Shown: positions 44,044 through 54,706 of the stretch, piece after piece
How the letters are laid out: each line of letters starts with the position of its first letter
How positions within the stretch are numbered: position 1 is the stretch's first letter
Assembly (NCBI GenBank): GCA_028571685.1
Contig: CM053146.1
Coordinates: 116,907,431-116,971,430, forward strand
DNA length: 64,000 nt
Direction of reading: 5' to 3'
Source: Heterohyrax brucei
Taxonomy: Eukaryota; Chordata; Mammalia; Hyracoidea; Procaviidae
Made by a program: the position numbers and the translations under genes
The notes under the pieces: model-generated
What the model was told of the DNA's origin: nothing
The model's input: the letters and a program-made list of their open reading frames with translations, nothing else
Database searches by the model: none

Positions 44044-45705
44044 CTGACGCCATTTGTTACTGGACATCAATTCACATCTTGTGAATTGATATCTCAATGA
44101 TATCTAAACTAAAAGAAGAAATCTGCAGATCTCTTCCCAAGAGTAATTTTAAAAGAATTTAGTTCTCTAGCGATAAATTGGACATATGCAACTAAGCAGA
44201 AAGAGAGAGGTGAGGAATGTATAGTAAATAAAAAAGGCCTTTGTGGGCAACTTTATCTCAAAAACCCTCTCTAGTGTTGCGGTTTGCACCCATACTTATT
44301 ATGTTTACTGCTCCAGTCTGTCTCTCAATATATCGGGCACTTTGAGAAACCCATGAAAACCCATGGCACTTGAATGTATCCTTATGTTCAAATAACTTAA
44401 AATCTATTGGGAATGATAAGTCTTTATGGTATAGGGCCTTCTTGGCCACAGATTTCCTTTAAAGACTCCTGGCAATATATCTAAATAAATGAGAAAATAT
44501 GATAAATGAAGAAAGGAAGAAGATGAGGAGAAAGAAAAAAAGAAAGGAAGGAACCCACCAATACAAGAATCAACCAGAGACTGAAAGTAATGTAGGAAAA
44601 ATCATTATTATTCTTTATGTTATTCAATACTTTCCATCTTCTGGAAAAATTCTACTAAAATAAAGGCAGTTCTTACGTACCTCAGGGCCTTGACACTTGT
44701 TGATCCCACTAGATAGGATGCTCTGTACTCATATATTCACATAACTGATTCATTTTTATTACTATACAACAGTATCTTTTTTTTTTTTTTTTTACTTTTT
44801 ATTGTTTGTATTGCTCCATTTGTATCAAGGAATCTGTCCAGCCTACAACAGTGTTAATATAAGCTAAGTTCTCCTCCGAATGTGTTGAATGAACAAATTA
44901 ATGAATAGAAGGAGTTAGTTGCAGGGAATAGAGATTGCATATTGGATGAAACAGTGTCTGGTAAGAGCAGCAGGCAGCAACTGATGTGAGGGCTGTGTTC
45001 TCAGACAGAGACCCCAGATGTTGATGACAGTGTCAGATAGACTTGACTTCAGAAATGATTTGCAGAGCTGATGTTCTCTATAATGTCAGCAGTTACTGCA
45101 TATTCCTCATTGGAAGACATCAATTCTCCGTTTTCCTAATTGATTCCAGTAACACAGATACCCTCAGTGCTGTATACAGTTCACTGATTGCTGGACAAAC
45201 ATCACTGAAGTGTCAATATTTGCTCTTTCTCCTAGAGCATCATTGTGTAAAAGACTGCAATGCATGTGGGGACACTTCTCTTAGATTTGGTGCAGGAAAA
45301 GTACAGATACAAACTAAACTTCATTTTATTATTTTTTAATCTTACTCTGGTTATAGGGATGGCTTGACTTACCAGCCACCACGGCTCGTCCTTAGACAAT
45401 TCTAGAAATGTTCACACTAGAACTTGCTGCAGGTGGCAACTACGTGGGGCTGTTTTCACCCCTTCTAATGAGACCTGCAGTTTAGAAAAAAAGAGACTGT
45501 AGAGTGGCTTGGACCCCTAACGATAAAGATTCTTGAACTTTCTCTTCTGGACTGTATTAGAAATGTCAGCTGACTTTCCTGCTTGACAACTTGGTCCTCG
45601 GCCTTTGCAATTGACCTGAGTCAAGCTTTGGCCAACCTTTCAGACCTGTCACAAAGCAAGAAATCGTTCCACTTCCTGTGCCTGCATGATTGTGATGCTG
45701 AACTG
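44044..45705. other. no recognised feature apart from a T-run
   Basis: Contains a T-run at about 44776-44793 and A/G-rich DNA at 44505-44560. A 98-codon + frame at 45043-45339 has no supporting context. Confidence 0.5.
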
Positions 45706-45915
45706 AAACGAAGGAGCCCTAGAGAGACAACAGGTGAGTGTTTAGCTACACGCCGAAAGGCTAGTGACTCAAGCACACTCAGCAGTTCTGTGAGAGAAAG
45801 ACCTGGTCATCTGCTCCCATAACAACTTCAGCCTACACACACTACTGGGACAGTTCTAATCTGTTCCATGGGATCACTGTGAGTCAGAACTGATCCGATG
45901 CAAAGGCCCAACAAC
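45706..45915 (+). mobile_element. AfroSINE, form A'
   Basis: GTGAGAGAAAGACCTGGTCA, CCCATAACAACTTCAGCCTA, GGGACAGTTCTAATCTGTTC and a tail of TCACTGTGAGTCAGAACTGA. Confidence 0.8.
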
Positions 45916-46020
45916 AGCAGTATATTTGGTAAAATTCTCTTCCATCAAATATGTGGTCATTTTTGTTGTTGCTGTTTGTTTTGCCTTAGGAGGGAAGTAC
46001 AGTCGGTGACTTTAAGGCCA

Positions 46021-46405
46021 GAGTCTGTCTTAAGTTCCTGGTGCTGCTATAATAGAAATACCATAAGTAGGTGGCTTTAAAGAATAGAAATTTATTTTTG
46101 CACAGCTCTGAAGGCTGAAAATTCAAATCAGAATCTGGACTTTGTAGATTCTTTCCTTGTAGGTAGTCCCAGGTGTTTGCTGGTTTCTCGGTTTGTAGAC
46201 GGTCCTTGGCTGGTATCTACCTCCTCACCCAGGCCCTCTGTGTGTATACCTCTGTGCCTCATCTGATCTTGTTACAACTCAGAAATGTACCCTCCAGATT
46301 CGATCTAGCCAACATTACAAAGAAAATTCTATTTCCAAACAAAATCACATAGGGATTAGGATTCCATCACACATTTTAGGGCGCACAATGTAGTCCATCA
46401 CAGTC
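46021..46405 (-). mobile_element. MaLR-type LTR, diverged
   Basis: GTGCTGCTATAATAGAAATA, AGGTGGCTTTAAAGAATAGA, TGCACAGCTCTGAAGGCTGA and the end AGGGCGCACAATGTAGTCCA. Confidence 0.8.
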
Positions 46406-47301
46406 CCTGTTATTCATATGGAGATAATTTCGCCTACATTACTTCTAGATACAAATAGAGACTTACTCCAGTGCTTTCTGTCTTCTGGGGAAATGCCAGT
46501 AGCTCACCTCCTGTGGAGCATGTGTCCTACTACTTCTTTCAATTAGGGTGCATTATTCTAGCACTGGAAATCCCATATTTTGGAGCTCCTTTCTTTCTAC
46601 TCTCAAATGGGCAAGAATTCCATACTTGGAGTCACACAAAAGCAAATCATTGCTCTGTATGTGGGGGTTAAACATCTTGACCAAGGCCCACTGCGCTTGA
46701 AGTACTTTGTAGTGCTTCAGTTCCTTCGTATAGGTTGAAGATATTAATAGTGCTTCATTCATTCCAGCCACATTAATGGTAATTGAGGTGCTTCTGAAAA
46801 TGCAAACAACCTGTCACAATCCTAAGATCTGGAGAGAAGTGGCAGGCAGTAATATTTCTGATTAGTCATCACTGGGCGACCTAGACTTTTGGTTTACTTC
46901 TAATTGTGTTTGAGATGATGCTATTCCCAGTTAGGCAGATGATCATTGTAATTTCTGGTAATGAAATGGCCAGGGAGCCCATTCTGTGCTGGGAAGAGAG
47001 CCAGAGCCTGGCACTTTGTAGGAAACAAGTGTTACATTCTAGGACAGAGACATGAATCCAAGGTGCTAGGTGCACATTTACAGCATATATGAGACTGAGT
47101 TTTTATCTGCTGCCTTTTTCAGGTTTAAGACTGATATATTTTCAAAGGGACATCCCTCAACTTGAAAGTAGCTCTGTAGAAAGCAAAGATACTAACATTT
47201 TTCCCCCTTTTCACCCTGTGATGAGCCAAAGAATCATTGTTAGCTTTCCCTGATGGCAAAGTAATTTTCTCACCAAGGTCAATAGTAGTTTGACCTGGAG
47301 T
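46406..47301. other. no recognised feature
   Basis: Unique sequence; nothing was identified. Confidence 0.55.
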
Positions 47302-47485
47302 ATATGCTCACCCACTGCTTCTGAGTCAGTTCTGACTGACACCGACTCCACTGGGTTTCCAAGGCTGTAAATCTATGGAAGCAGACTGCCACAGCTTTCT
47401 CCAGCGGAGCCACTGGCGGTTTGGGAGCCCAGACCTCTTTGTTAGCAGTCAAATTCTTCAGCCATCATGCCACCAAGACTCCTTA
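47302..47485 (-). mobile_element. AfroSINE, form A'
   Basis: CTTCTGAGTCAGTTCTGACT, GCTGTAAATCTATGGAAGCA, GACTGCCACAGCTTTCTCCA and GCCATCATGCCACCAAGACT. Confidence 0.88.
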
Positions 47486-48424
47486 CAGCATATACAGCTG
47501 GCACCAATAAGAGATAATGAAACCTTTTTGGCAAACTGTATTAAAATAATTGTGGATGTGAGTTTTCTAGAAGAAGGAGGAAGAAAACTTTCTAAAAGGT
47601 ATAGGATTATCAGTTCTTTTTGCTTTCTCTTTCTTAACATCTTACACAGTTATAGCAAAATAATCACCTGGTTTGAAATTCCCCATCTTCAACTAAAAGC
47701 TGAAATTAAGAATCTAAATTGTTTCTTTTCAATAAATCAAGCAACTCTCCATTTAACCTCACAGTTACTAACGGTTTGTTCTCCTTCAGGGCTGAAACCC
47801 ATCTTTGTTGAGTCTTGTAGCCACTGATGATTCTGCAAACTGTGATTCCTTGCCCACAGACTCTGGCTAGGTTCAGTCAATGAAAGGCACTAAGGGCAGA
47901 TGGAAGGGTGAAAGCCAGGATATTTCTTTCTCTTTCTGCTTCAGGTGTCAGTTTACGTAGTAGCTGTACCTCCTCCGCGGTCTTAACTACCTTCCCAATG
48001 GGCCTTCTCGCTGGTGGCCCAGCTCCCACCAGTCAGTCCCTGGGGTCTGGCCTCTGACGCATCACCATTTCCCCCTCTATCTTCAGTCCAACAGGTGGTC
48101 ACAACTTCCTGCTGGTTGTCACCTCTGGGTTGCTATGTCTTCCCCCATTTCAGATTGTTGTCTCTGGTATTACCTTCACAATCAATTCCTTAAATTCTTT
48201 CTGTTTAAAATACTTAGGGTGGTATTTATTTTCCTGACTTGTCCCCAATTATCACAGTCAATTCTGTTTATTTTTTCTGGAAACTTTCACTGGACACAGC
48301 TAAAGAGTAAACCTTTATTCATATTTCAAACCATCTAACCAATAATGAAAATTAATAAAATTATATAAAGTTAGGATTAATAAAATTAAAACAATAATAA
48401 TCACAACTCTCACTATTCAGTTTG
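47486..48424. other. no firmly recognised feature
   Basis: The part 47940-48120 (pyrimidine-rich, CTGTACCTCCTCCGCGGTCT) may belong to an old LTR or L1 3' end, but I cannot name it. Confidence 0.45.
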
Positions 48425-48462
48425 TAATGTCCTCACATAGCTCTACCACTGTGCTAAGCATG

Positions 48463-48474
48463 TTACTCACATTA
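48463..48474. repeat. 12-bp target-site duplication of the AfroSINE, left copy
   Basis: TTACTCACATTA, identical to 49405-49416. Confidence 0.85.
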
Positions 48475-49404
48475 AACCCGCTGTCAAAGGGGGACAGGGG
48501 ACCATGCTCCTAGACAAATTTGAGGCCAATTGGCACAACTAGTGTTTTGTTAAGAGGGCTTTCTGTACCCTACATTGGTGAGTGGTGTCTGGGGTCTTAA
48601 AAGCTGCCAAGCTGCCATCCGAGGGCACAGCAAATGGTCCCAACTCAGCAGGAACGGATGCTCACCGAGGACCAAAATGACATGGGATAAAGACAACCTG
48701 GAAGACAGAGAGACCCACATGAGTGGACGCCTACATAGACTCAGGACCGAAAGAACTGGATGGTGCCTGGCCACCACCACTGATAGCCACGATGGAGCTC
48801 ACTAAGTTGAATCTCACTGTCAGCACAAGAATAAAAAAGGGTGCACCCTGAGATCTCCACTAAAAGACTACAATTGATGGTCTAGCAGCTTCGGGGTTCA
48901 CCTAGGAGCATGGCCCCTGGCCCTGATGCTGCCCTTGCTCATAAATCATAATGAGGGCCCACTCTTCGGACAGGAATGGATTGGAGAGTGACTGTATATT
49001 GGATGCACTTTATGGTTCTATGCATCTATAGGATATCATCCTGCTGATATCATCCTCTGGCTGGAGGAAGGGGAGTGGGTGGAGAGGAGGAGAAAGGAGA
49101 CTGTTGGGCAGATGAGACATGTATGGAGCAGAGAGGAATAGTGTGCTGTCATCGGGCAGGGAGAGCAGTTGAAGCTGTATATACGTGGCCATGTAAATTT
49201 ATATGGGAATGTACATTTTCACTCAGTCATAATTAAAAAAAAAAAAAAAACCCGCTGCTGTAAGGTCAATTCTGACTCATAGCAACCCTGTAGGGCTGAT
49301 TTGAACTGCCCCATAGAGTTTCCAAGGAGCCCATGGAGGATCTGAACTGCTGACACTTTGGTTAGCAGCCTAAGCACTTAACCACTATACTACCAGGGTT
49401 TCCA
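48475..49404 (-). mobile_element. AfroSINE, form A, interrupted near its tail by an L1
   Basis: The first 9 bp of the antisense tail (AACCCGCTG) lie at 48475-48483 and again at 49249-49257. The SINE then continues CTGTAAGGTCAATTCTGACT, TTTGAACTGCCCCATAGAGT and GGTTAGCAGCCTAAGCACTT to the 12-bp duplication. Confidence 0.88.
48484..49250 (+). mobile_element. L1 3' UTR with poly(A), 5'-truncated
   Basis: The same 3' UTR family as the L1 at 31528-33440, read sense: GGGACCATGCTCCTAGACAA, GGTGTCTGGGGTCTTAAAAG, GCCAAGCTGCCATCCGAGGG, TGGATGCACTTTATGGTTCT, ending in an A16 tract. Target duplication is AAACCCGCTG (48474-48483 and 49248-49257, edges ambiguous by the A-run). Confidence 0.92.
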
Positions 49405-49544
49405 TTACTCACATTAGCTCATTTAATTCTCTCAAAATTTTCATTAGTAAATATTCTTATTATCATTTCCATTGGATAGAAGAGGAAACCGAGATTTACA
49501 GGGTATAAATCAGTCATGGTCACATAGACTAAATAAATAAATAA

Positions 49545-49725
49545 CATCCAGTTGACTCAAACTCATGGCAAGCTGTGTGTATCAGAGTACAACTATGCTC
49601 CATAGAGCTTTCAATAGCTAATTTTTTGAAAGCAGATTTCCAGGTCTTTCTTCTGAGGCACCTCTGAGTAGATTAAAACCACTGACCTTTCTGTTAGTAG
49701 CTGAGTGCCGTAGCAGAAATTGAAA
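49545..49725 (-). mobile_element. AfroSINE, form B, diverged
   Basis: CATCCAGTTGACTCAAACTC, GCTCCATAGAGCTTTCAATA, GCTAATTTTTTGAAAGCAGA, TCTTTCTTCTGAGGCACCTC. Confidence 0.85.
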
Positions 49726-49785
49726 CATGAATTTGAAAGTATGATCATTTCAAGTCCTTAGCTCTCAGCCACTTTGGGCCACACC

Positions 49786-49925
49786 AAGCCAACCCAGCTG
49801 TCAGCTTGACTCTGACTCAGAGTGACCTCTCCCATGTAGAGCTTCCAGGAGGTGTCTGAGGGATCCGAACTGTAAATCTTTTTGAATAGCAGGCATAGCA
49901 TTTAACCACTACGCCATCAGGGTTT
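49786..49925 (-). mobile_element. AfroSINE, form A, diverged
   Basis: CAAGCCAACCCAGCTGTCAG, TAGAGCTTCCAGGAGGTGTC and TTTAACCACTACGCCATCAG. Confidence 0.85.
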
Positions 49926-50733
49926 CCTTGGGCAGTATGGCCTCTGGGAATATTGATGACAGTCCACACTTAATTGCGAAGTCACAGAAACTGCAGAGTG
50001 AAACAGCAGTGTTCCAAGCAGAATGTATTTAAACAACACTACCCACTCCCTGTGTTAATTTTTGGGGGTTATTGCCACTGCACAGAGTTATTAGATTGGG
50101 TCTTTTCTATGTATCAAGGACATAAAGCAAAGAACAAATGCCAAAAGGGGAGGGTGACTATTAATCTTCCTCAGGGTGCTTGTGAAGGGTGAGAAAAGTA
50201 TTTTCTCTGTAGGGAAGGCAATCCTGGGCTTCTGCTCATCTCTCTTGCTGATCTGGTCCTCTGAGCTGCCTGCAGGCCTGGGCTGCCGAGAGAACTGCCT
50301 GCTTCCCAAGCAGGTGTTCTGGCTCTGAACTTGCCTTACCTCAGGGCTCAGAGATAAGCTGCAAAGAAAAATTAATAAGAGTGAAGGAGTACACTGTGTA
50401 GGAGGAGGAGGGGAAGTGTCTGCAAACAAAGGGGGATTGTCTAGACACAGGCTACATCCTTTCACTGGTTTTTTGTTTCTTCTTCTTTTCATGTTTTCCT
50501 AAGCTTTGTTTCCAGGTTGAGTTGTTTAAGAATTCCTGTCTGAGCTTACCTACTCCCATGTCTGAGTATGAGGGGTAGGGAATGGGAACCAAATTAGCCA
50601 AACAGTTTGCCTTGGGGACTGAGCGATAAAAATAACAACCTAGTTTCAGCCCTCAGCATCATTCCAGCAGCACTGGAAGCCGCGGACGAGCTCCATGGAA
50701 GGGGGCTGAGAAGAGAGAGGAGAAGGCTCTCAC
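49926..50733. other. no recognised feature
   Basis: A 133-codon minus-strand frame at 50091-50492 has no domain I recognise. Confidence 0.5.
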
Positions 50734-50787
50734 CCTGGGTTAGCACCTGATTTATGGCATGGACCAAGTTCAGGTTCCTCTCACCGT
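50734..50787 (-). CDS. candidate 54-bp internal coding exon, gene unknown
   Basis: Read on minus, an acceptor with a fair pyrimidine tract (CATTTCTTTTGCTCCATGCC then AG) precedes 54 bp of open frame. A consensus-like donor follows (CAGG|GTGAGAG). The phase is 1 on both sides, so the exon is symmetric (18 codons). The interior reads GERNLNLVHAINQVLTQ, a plausible amphipathic helix. I cannot assign a family. Upstream and downstream partner exons were not found, so this may be a coincidence of splice-like signals. Confidence 0.22.
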
Positions 50788-51140
50788 CTGGCATGGAGCA
50801 AAAGAAATGACAGACTGCCAGGTATGAAGTCCAAAATGGTCATGTAGTGTATTAACATGCCTCTTTGGCCTCTAGGAAACAGGCATGAGTGAACACCTGC
50901 CAGCCCACAGCTTGCTTTAAAGTGTACAAAATGCCTTTGGTCGTTCAGCCCAAAGGTGTGTCCAGAAGCAAGAACAGGCATCATTCTGTTACGCAGGGGC
51001 AGCTTATGCAGTTTGCGGTTGTAAAAATCTTGTAATTTTCCTATTGTCTTCCTCTAGCTACTTGTTTTGGAGACTTTTTGACATTCGTCAATACCCCTTC
51101 CAAAGAGATAAAGGAAAACAGAGGAGACTACTGGTAAATT

Positions 51141-51172
51141 GCCAAGCCAAGCCAAGTGCCGTCGAGTCAGTT
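51141..51172 (-). mobile_element. RTE/AfroSINE tail-only fragment
   Basis: It starts GCCAAGCCAAGCCAA, then GTGCCGTCGAGTCAGTT: the same tail form as the 34-bp insert at 12561. The CpGs are intact, suggesting a fairly young insertion. Target duplication is unclear (ACTGGTAAATT against ACTGTTAATT is possible). Confidence 0.55.
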
Positions 51173-51774
51173 AGTGAACTGTTAATTGCTTGTTTCCAAA
51201 TAATTCTAATGGTCACTTGTTTGATTTTTTTAATTATTATTTTGAGTCCAAAAAAAAAGTTCTTTTTCAATATTAAAAAAAAGAATCAAGAGACACAGGT
51301 GGCCCTGCCAAGTAAATTTTGGGTTACATTTCTGGGTCTAAAAGGCACTACATTCTCAAATTGACTTTGTATGAAGGGAGAAATGGCAGAAGAATAAAGA
51401 ATAGTCCTTTGTTTACCTTCTTCCATAAACCGGTGAACGGTACACATGTGTTAGCACATCAGTAGCTACACGCACATGTCTTTTTCCACCCAAAGCCAGC
51501 AAATGCCATAATGATTTAACACTGCAATCATGAGAGCTATAGAAAATGCAGTTTTTATGAAAAAGGGGGCAGTTTAGTATAAATAGAAGGATGATGTGAA
51601 ATGAGAAAAGCAAAACAAATCCAAAGATAATTCCTGCAAGAGATAAGTGCCTGCTATTTTAATTATTGCTTTTTGAAAAGAAAGAAGAGGAAGAAAATGC
51701 ACAGCAGATGGAGAAAACTGAAGAAGCTTAAGAGTGATCTGAAAGACAAAGGGAAGGAGAATGAATGACGTGGT

Positions 51775-51788
51775 AACATCGCGATGTT
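51775..51788. other. perfect 14-bp palindrome with CpGs
   Basis: AACATCGCGATGTT is its own reverse complement and holds two CpGs in AT-rich, repeat-free DNA. Confidence 0.9.
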
Positions 51789-52433
51789 CGCTTCAGCAGC
51801 AATTATCACTGGCACATTCTGCCCTGACAAGGGGAGACAGCGGTTGATATAAAAGGGCTTTTTCATTTTTATTCCAGGAGCTTGTGAATAACTGGCTTCC
51901 CAGGTGACAACTACTGGGCTTCCTCCTTTAACCACCCCCCAGCCGCCCCCCGCACCTTACAGCGTAAGCACTTACCAAGTCAAAACCCCACTGGGTCCTC
52001 CTCTGGAGCTCTTCTTTCTCTGAATTGCCAGTCTGGCCTTGGTGCTCCAGAGTTGAGAGGATGGAAATGGGATGAGAAAGGCTGCCTCTAAGGGGAAATC
52101 TCCTTTGCAGAATCAGGTGGCGCTCCGATACCACCTGAAAAGAAAACCTCTTCCTCAGCTCTGTGTGCCTGTCAGCCAAAGAGCCAGACAAAGGACCACA
52201 TGCTACTTTCAGCCACTGTGGATCGTCGAGGTGTCTAACAGTCAGCGTTTGAATGTCACTGAGGCAGGAAGGACTTGCTGATCTCTGGGAAGGTGTTGCC
52301 TGCTGGCCTAGGGTCACTTGCAAGGGGTCAGCATCTTCACCCAAACTTCCCTACTGGTACCAGAAATTGCACAAATATTGTTTTATAGCATTGGGGAAAG
52401 CTGTAAGCTATGTTAGCCCTTTGGAACACCATA

Positions 52434-52586
52434 AACCTGTTGTCACTGAGTTGATTCAAACTCATAGTGACCCTGTAGGATAAACAGAACTTCCCTACAG
52501 GGTTTTCAAGGAGCAGGTGGTAAACTCAAACTGCCAGCCTAATGGCTAATAGCCAAGCTCTTAATCACTGTGCCACCAGTGTTCCT
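52434..52586 (-). mobile_element. AfroSINE, form A
   Basis: TTGTCACTGAGTTGATTCAA, CCCTGTAGGATAAACAGAAC, CTCTTAATCACTGTGCCACC. Confidence 0.9.
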
Positions 52587-52689
52587 TGGAACAGTGTAAG
52601 GGGACATGATTTAGAAACACTGGGCTAAGAATTTCTCTTTCCTTAAAGAACTCTATTTCCCTTTTTCAAGAGTCCCAGTGACACAGTGG

Positions 52690-52869
52690 AAACCCTGGTG
52701 GCATAGTAGTTAAGTGTTACTATATCTGCTAACCCAAAGGTGGGCAGTTTAAATCTGCCAGGTGCTCCTCGGAAAATCTCTGGGGCAGTGCTACTCCATC
52801 TACAGAGCAGTTCTGCTCTATCTATAGGGTCACTGTGAGTTGGAATCAACTCAACAGCAATGGTTTTGT
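52690..52869 (+). mobile_element. AfroSINE, form A, with partial body duplication
   Basis: GAAACCCTGGTGGCATAGTA, CTGCTAACCCAAAGGTGGGC, then the body twice (GGGGCAGTGCTACTCCATCT and GAGCAGTTCTGCTCTATCTA) and the tail GAGTTGGAATCAACTCAACA. Confidence 0.92.
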
Positions 52870-52879
52870 CTTGTCATGT

Positions 52880-53065
52880 CACAGTGGGTAAGTGCTCGGT
52901 TGCTAACTGAAAGGTCATTGGTTGGAACCACCATCTGTTCTGCAGGAGGAAGAGGTGGCACTGGGCTCCAGTGAGGACTGCAATCTTAGAAAGCCTGTGG
53001 GGCACTTGTACTCTGTCCTATACAGTTGCTATGAGTCAGGATCAACTCCACGGCAATGGGTTAAA
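52880..53065 (+). mobile_element. AfroSINE, form A'-like
   Basis: GTGGGTAAGTGCTCGGTTGC, AAAGGTCATTGGTTGGAACC, TGTGGGGCACTTGTACTCTG and tail TCAACTCCACGGCAATGGGT. Confidence 0.85.
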
Positions 53066-53114
53066 AAACTCTTTCATGTTTTAAGATTCCAGTGTCATAG
53101 GGGAAGTGACTAAA

Positions 53115-53310
53115 TGGCACAAATGGTTAAAAGCTGAGCTACTAACTGAACGATTGGCAGTTGGAGTCTACCAAAAGGCACCTTGGAAGAGAGGCCTGGA
53201 GATCTACCTCTGAAAAATCAGCCACTACGGTATGGAGCAAAGTTCTATTCTGACGTGGAGGAGTCACCATCAACCAGAGTGACCGAACAGCCCCTGGTTT
53301 GGGTTTTGTC
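53115..53310 (+). mobile_element. AfroSINE, form B
   Basis: ATGGCACAAATGGTTAAAAG, GAAGAGAGGCCTGGAGATCT, ACCTCTGAAAAATCAGCCAC, AGCAAAGTTCTATTCTGACG and tail ending CCTGGTTTGGGTTTTGTC. Confidence 0.9.
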
Positions 53311-53432
53311 ATAAGGGAAATGGTCATAATCAATGGCAAACAATGTAGCAGGAATTAGTTTGTTCAAGCTACATTTCTATAAGCACATACTTGCTGGTTT
53401 AACTTTAATTTTAATTTTTTATTGCAGTGCAT

Positions 53433-53997
53433 ATACAAGGTCTGATAACTAAATCCGCAAAGTTAATTGTTCGAAGTACCACATACCTCACTACTGAATA
53501 TCACTACAGTCACCTTCCAAGTGCTCCCCTTAGGAAGCTAGGCTCTGAAGCCAGTGCCTAGTCCACCCTTCAAAGCAGTTTTGGAACTCTTTCTGGAATG
53601 GCCATTGCATACGGTGGCATGGTGGCAAGTTTGCAAACTTAATTGTATAATTGTCTGTGAGGGATTTTTTAACCAGTAAACAAATAACTATATTGGAATG
53701 CCTTCCCTACTCACCTGATCTGAACCCCAATGACTTTTTTCTTTATGTCAGCATGAAAGCAATATTGAAAGGAAGATATTTTGATGCCATCTAGGACATC
53801 ATGGGTAATACAACAACAGCTCTGATGGCCATTCCAGAAAAAGAGTTCCAACATCACTCTGAAGAGTGGACTAAGCACTGGTGTCAGTGCATATCTTCCC
53901 AAGGGGAGTAGTTTAAGGTGACCGTAGTGATATTCAGTGATATGTAGCACTTTTTCTAGGACCAGTTTGCCAATTTAACTGTCAGTATCTGTATGTA
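53433..53997. pseudogene. fold-back mariner: inverted 173-bp 3' ends around a transposase remnant
   Basis: The right part (about 53670-53920 on +) reads as mariner transposase C-terminus: CLPYSPDLNPNDFFLY (holding the third Asp of the mariner D,D34D triad), then ALMAIPEKEFQHHSEEWTKH and CISSQGE before a stop. The right arm 53825-53997 has a near-mirror in the left arm 53433-53605, starting from ATGGCCATTCCAGAAA on both strands and running outward to the ends (TATACAAGGTCTGATAACTA left; reverse complement of CTGTCAGTATCTGTATGTA right). Normal mariner has inverted repeats of only about 30 bp, so the coding 3' end itself is duplicated in inverted form. The N-terminal transposase is missing. The element is dead. 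Confidence 0.8.
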
Positions 53998-54497
53998 ACA
54001 AAATACTCCAACTCTTTTTGTACATACAATTCAGTGACACTAAGCACATTCATCATGATGCATAGGCACATTTTTGTGACATACCATGCAAAGGTCATTT
54101 TTTGTAGATGCTGGCAATCTGTTGGGGAAAGTCTGGGGATATATGTAAAAGCTACAAAAAATACATAGCAAAATGCATCAATATCAAAAGAATTGTATGA
54201 ATACTAAATTTTACAGTTCAGAGCAGGAGTAAACCATAAAAAGCTTGCAGGAGGAGGTAAGAGTTTAGCTGGAAGGGAAGATAAAACACAAGTGGAAAAA
54301 CACTACAATCACTTGATTTTTTCAGTGTTGTTATTTGGAGAATTTTTTTGTTTGTGTTTTAGATAATACTTCTGTAAAGTTAGTCCAGAATGCACTGGCA
54401 CTCCTCCAGTGCCTGCTACCAGAATCCGCCCAGGAGTCCTGAAGGAGAGCCCTGCCCTGGGGTCAGCCCTCCCCCAGGATATTTTACAAAGAACAGC
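53998..54497. other. no recognised feature
   Basis: Unique AT-rich sequence; nothing was identified. Confidence 0.5.
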
Positions 54498-54625
54498 TAC
54501 TGTAGTCAGGTGCCATCTAGTTGGTTCAACTCATAGCAACCCAATGTACAACTGCTCCGCCCTGGGCCATCCTCAAGGTCTTTGCTACATTTGAGCCCAA
54601 GGAGCAGCACGGCCATCTGAAACTC
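54498..54625 (-). mobile_element. RTE 3' end fragment
   Basis: GTCAGGTGCCATCTAGTTGG, CATAGCAACCCAATGTACAA, CTGGGCCATCCTCAAGGTCT and ACATTTGAGCCCAAGGAG follow the RTE 3' order (antisense). Confidence 0.7.
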
Positions 54626-54706
54626 CAATTGGGTCTGCTGGCTCTACTCCTCAAAACTCTTCCAGGCACCTCACTGGGTTTAGGGGAAATCCAAATCTCC
54701 AGTTAG

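Larger units (their letters stand above)
48425..49535 (-). mobile_element. MIR, host of a nested AfroSINE and L1
   Basis: MIR antisense sequence continues across the insertion: TACCACTGTGCTAAGCATGT on the left; TTAGCTCATTTAATTCTCTC and AGAAGAGGAAACCGAGATTT on the right. Confidence 0.75.
50788..52433. other. repeat-poor stretch
   Basis: About 1.6 kb with almost no recognised transposable elements. It contains a short RTE/SINE tail (51141-51172) and a perfect palindrome (51775-51788). Open frames of 106 codons (+, 51044-51364) and 138 codons (-, 51928-52344) have no recognisable domain. Confidence 0.45.

Noticed and set aside
49786-49800. A third (GCCAA)n tail-only insertion
   Set aside because: Body and head of an AfroSINE follow directly, so it is simply that SINE's tail.
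51782-51800. U6 snRNA-like start (TGTTCGCTTCAGCAGCA)
   Set aside because: The resemblance covers only about 17 bp; the following sequence does not follow U6, so no RNA gene is called.
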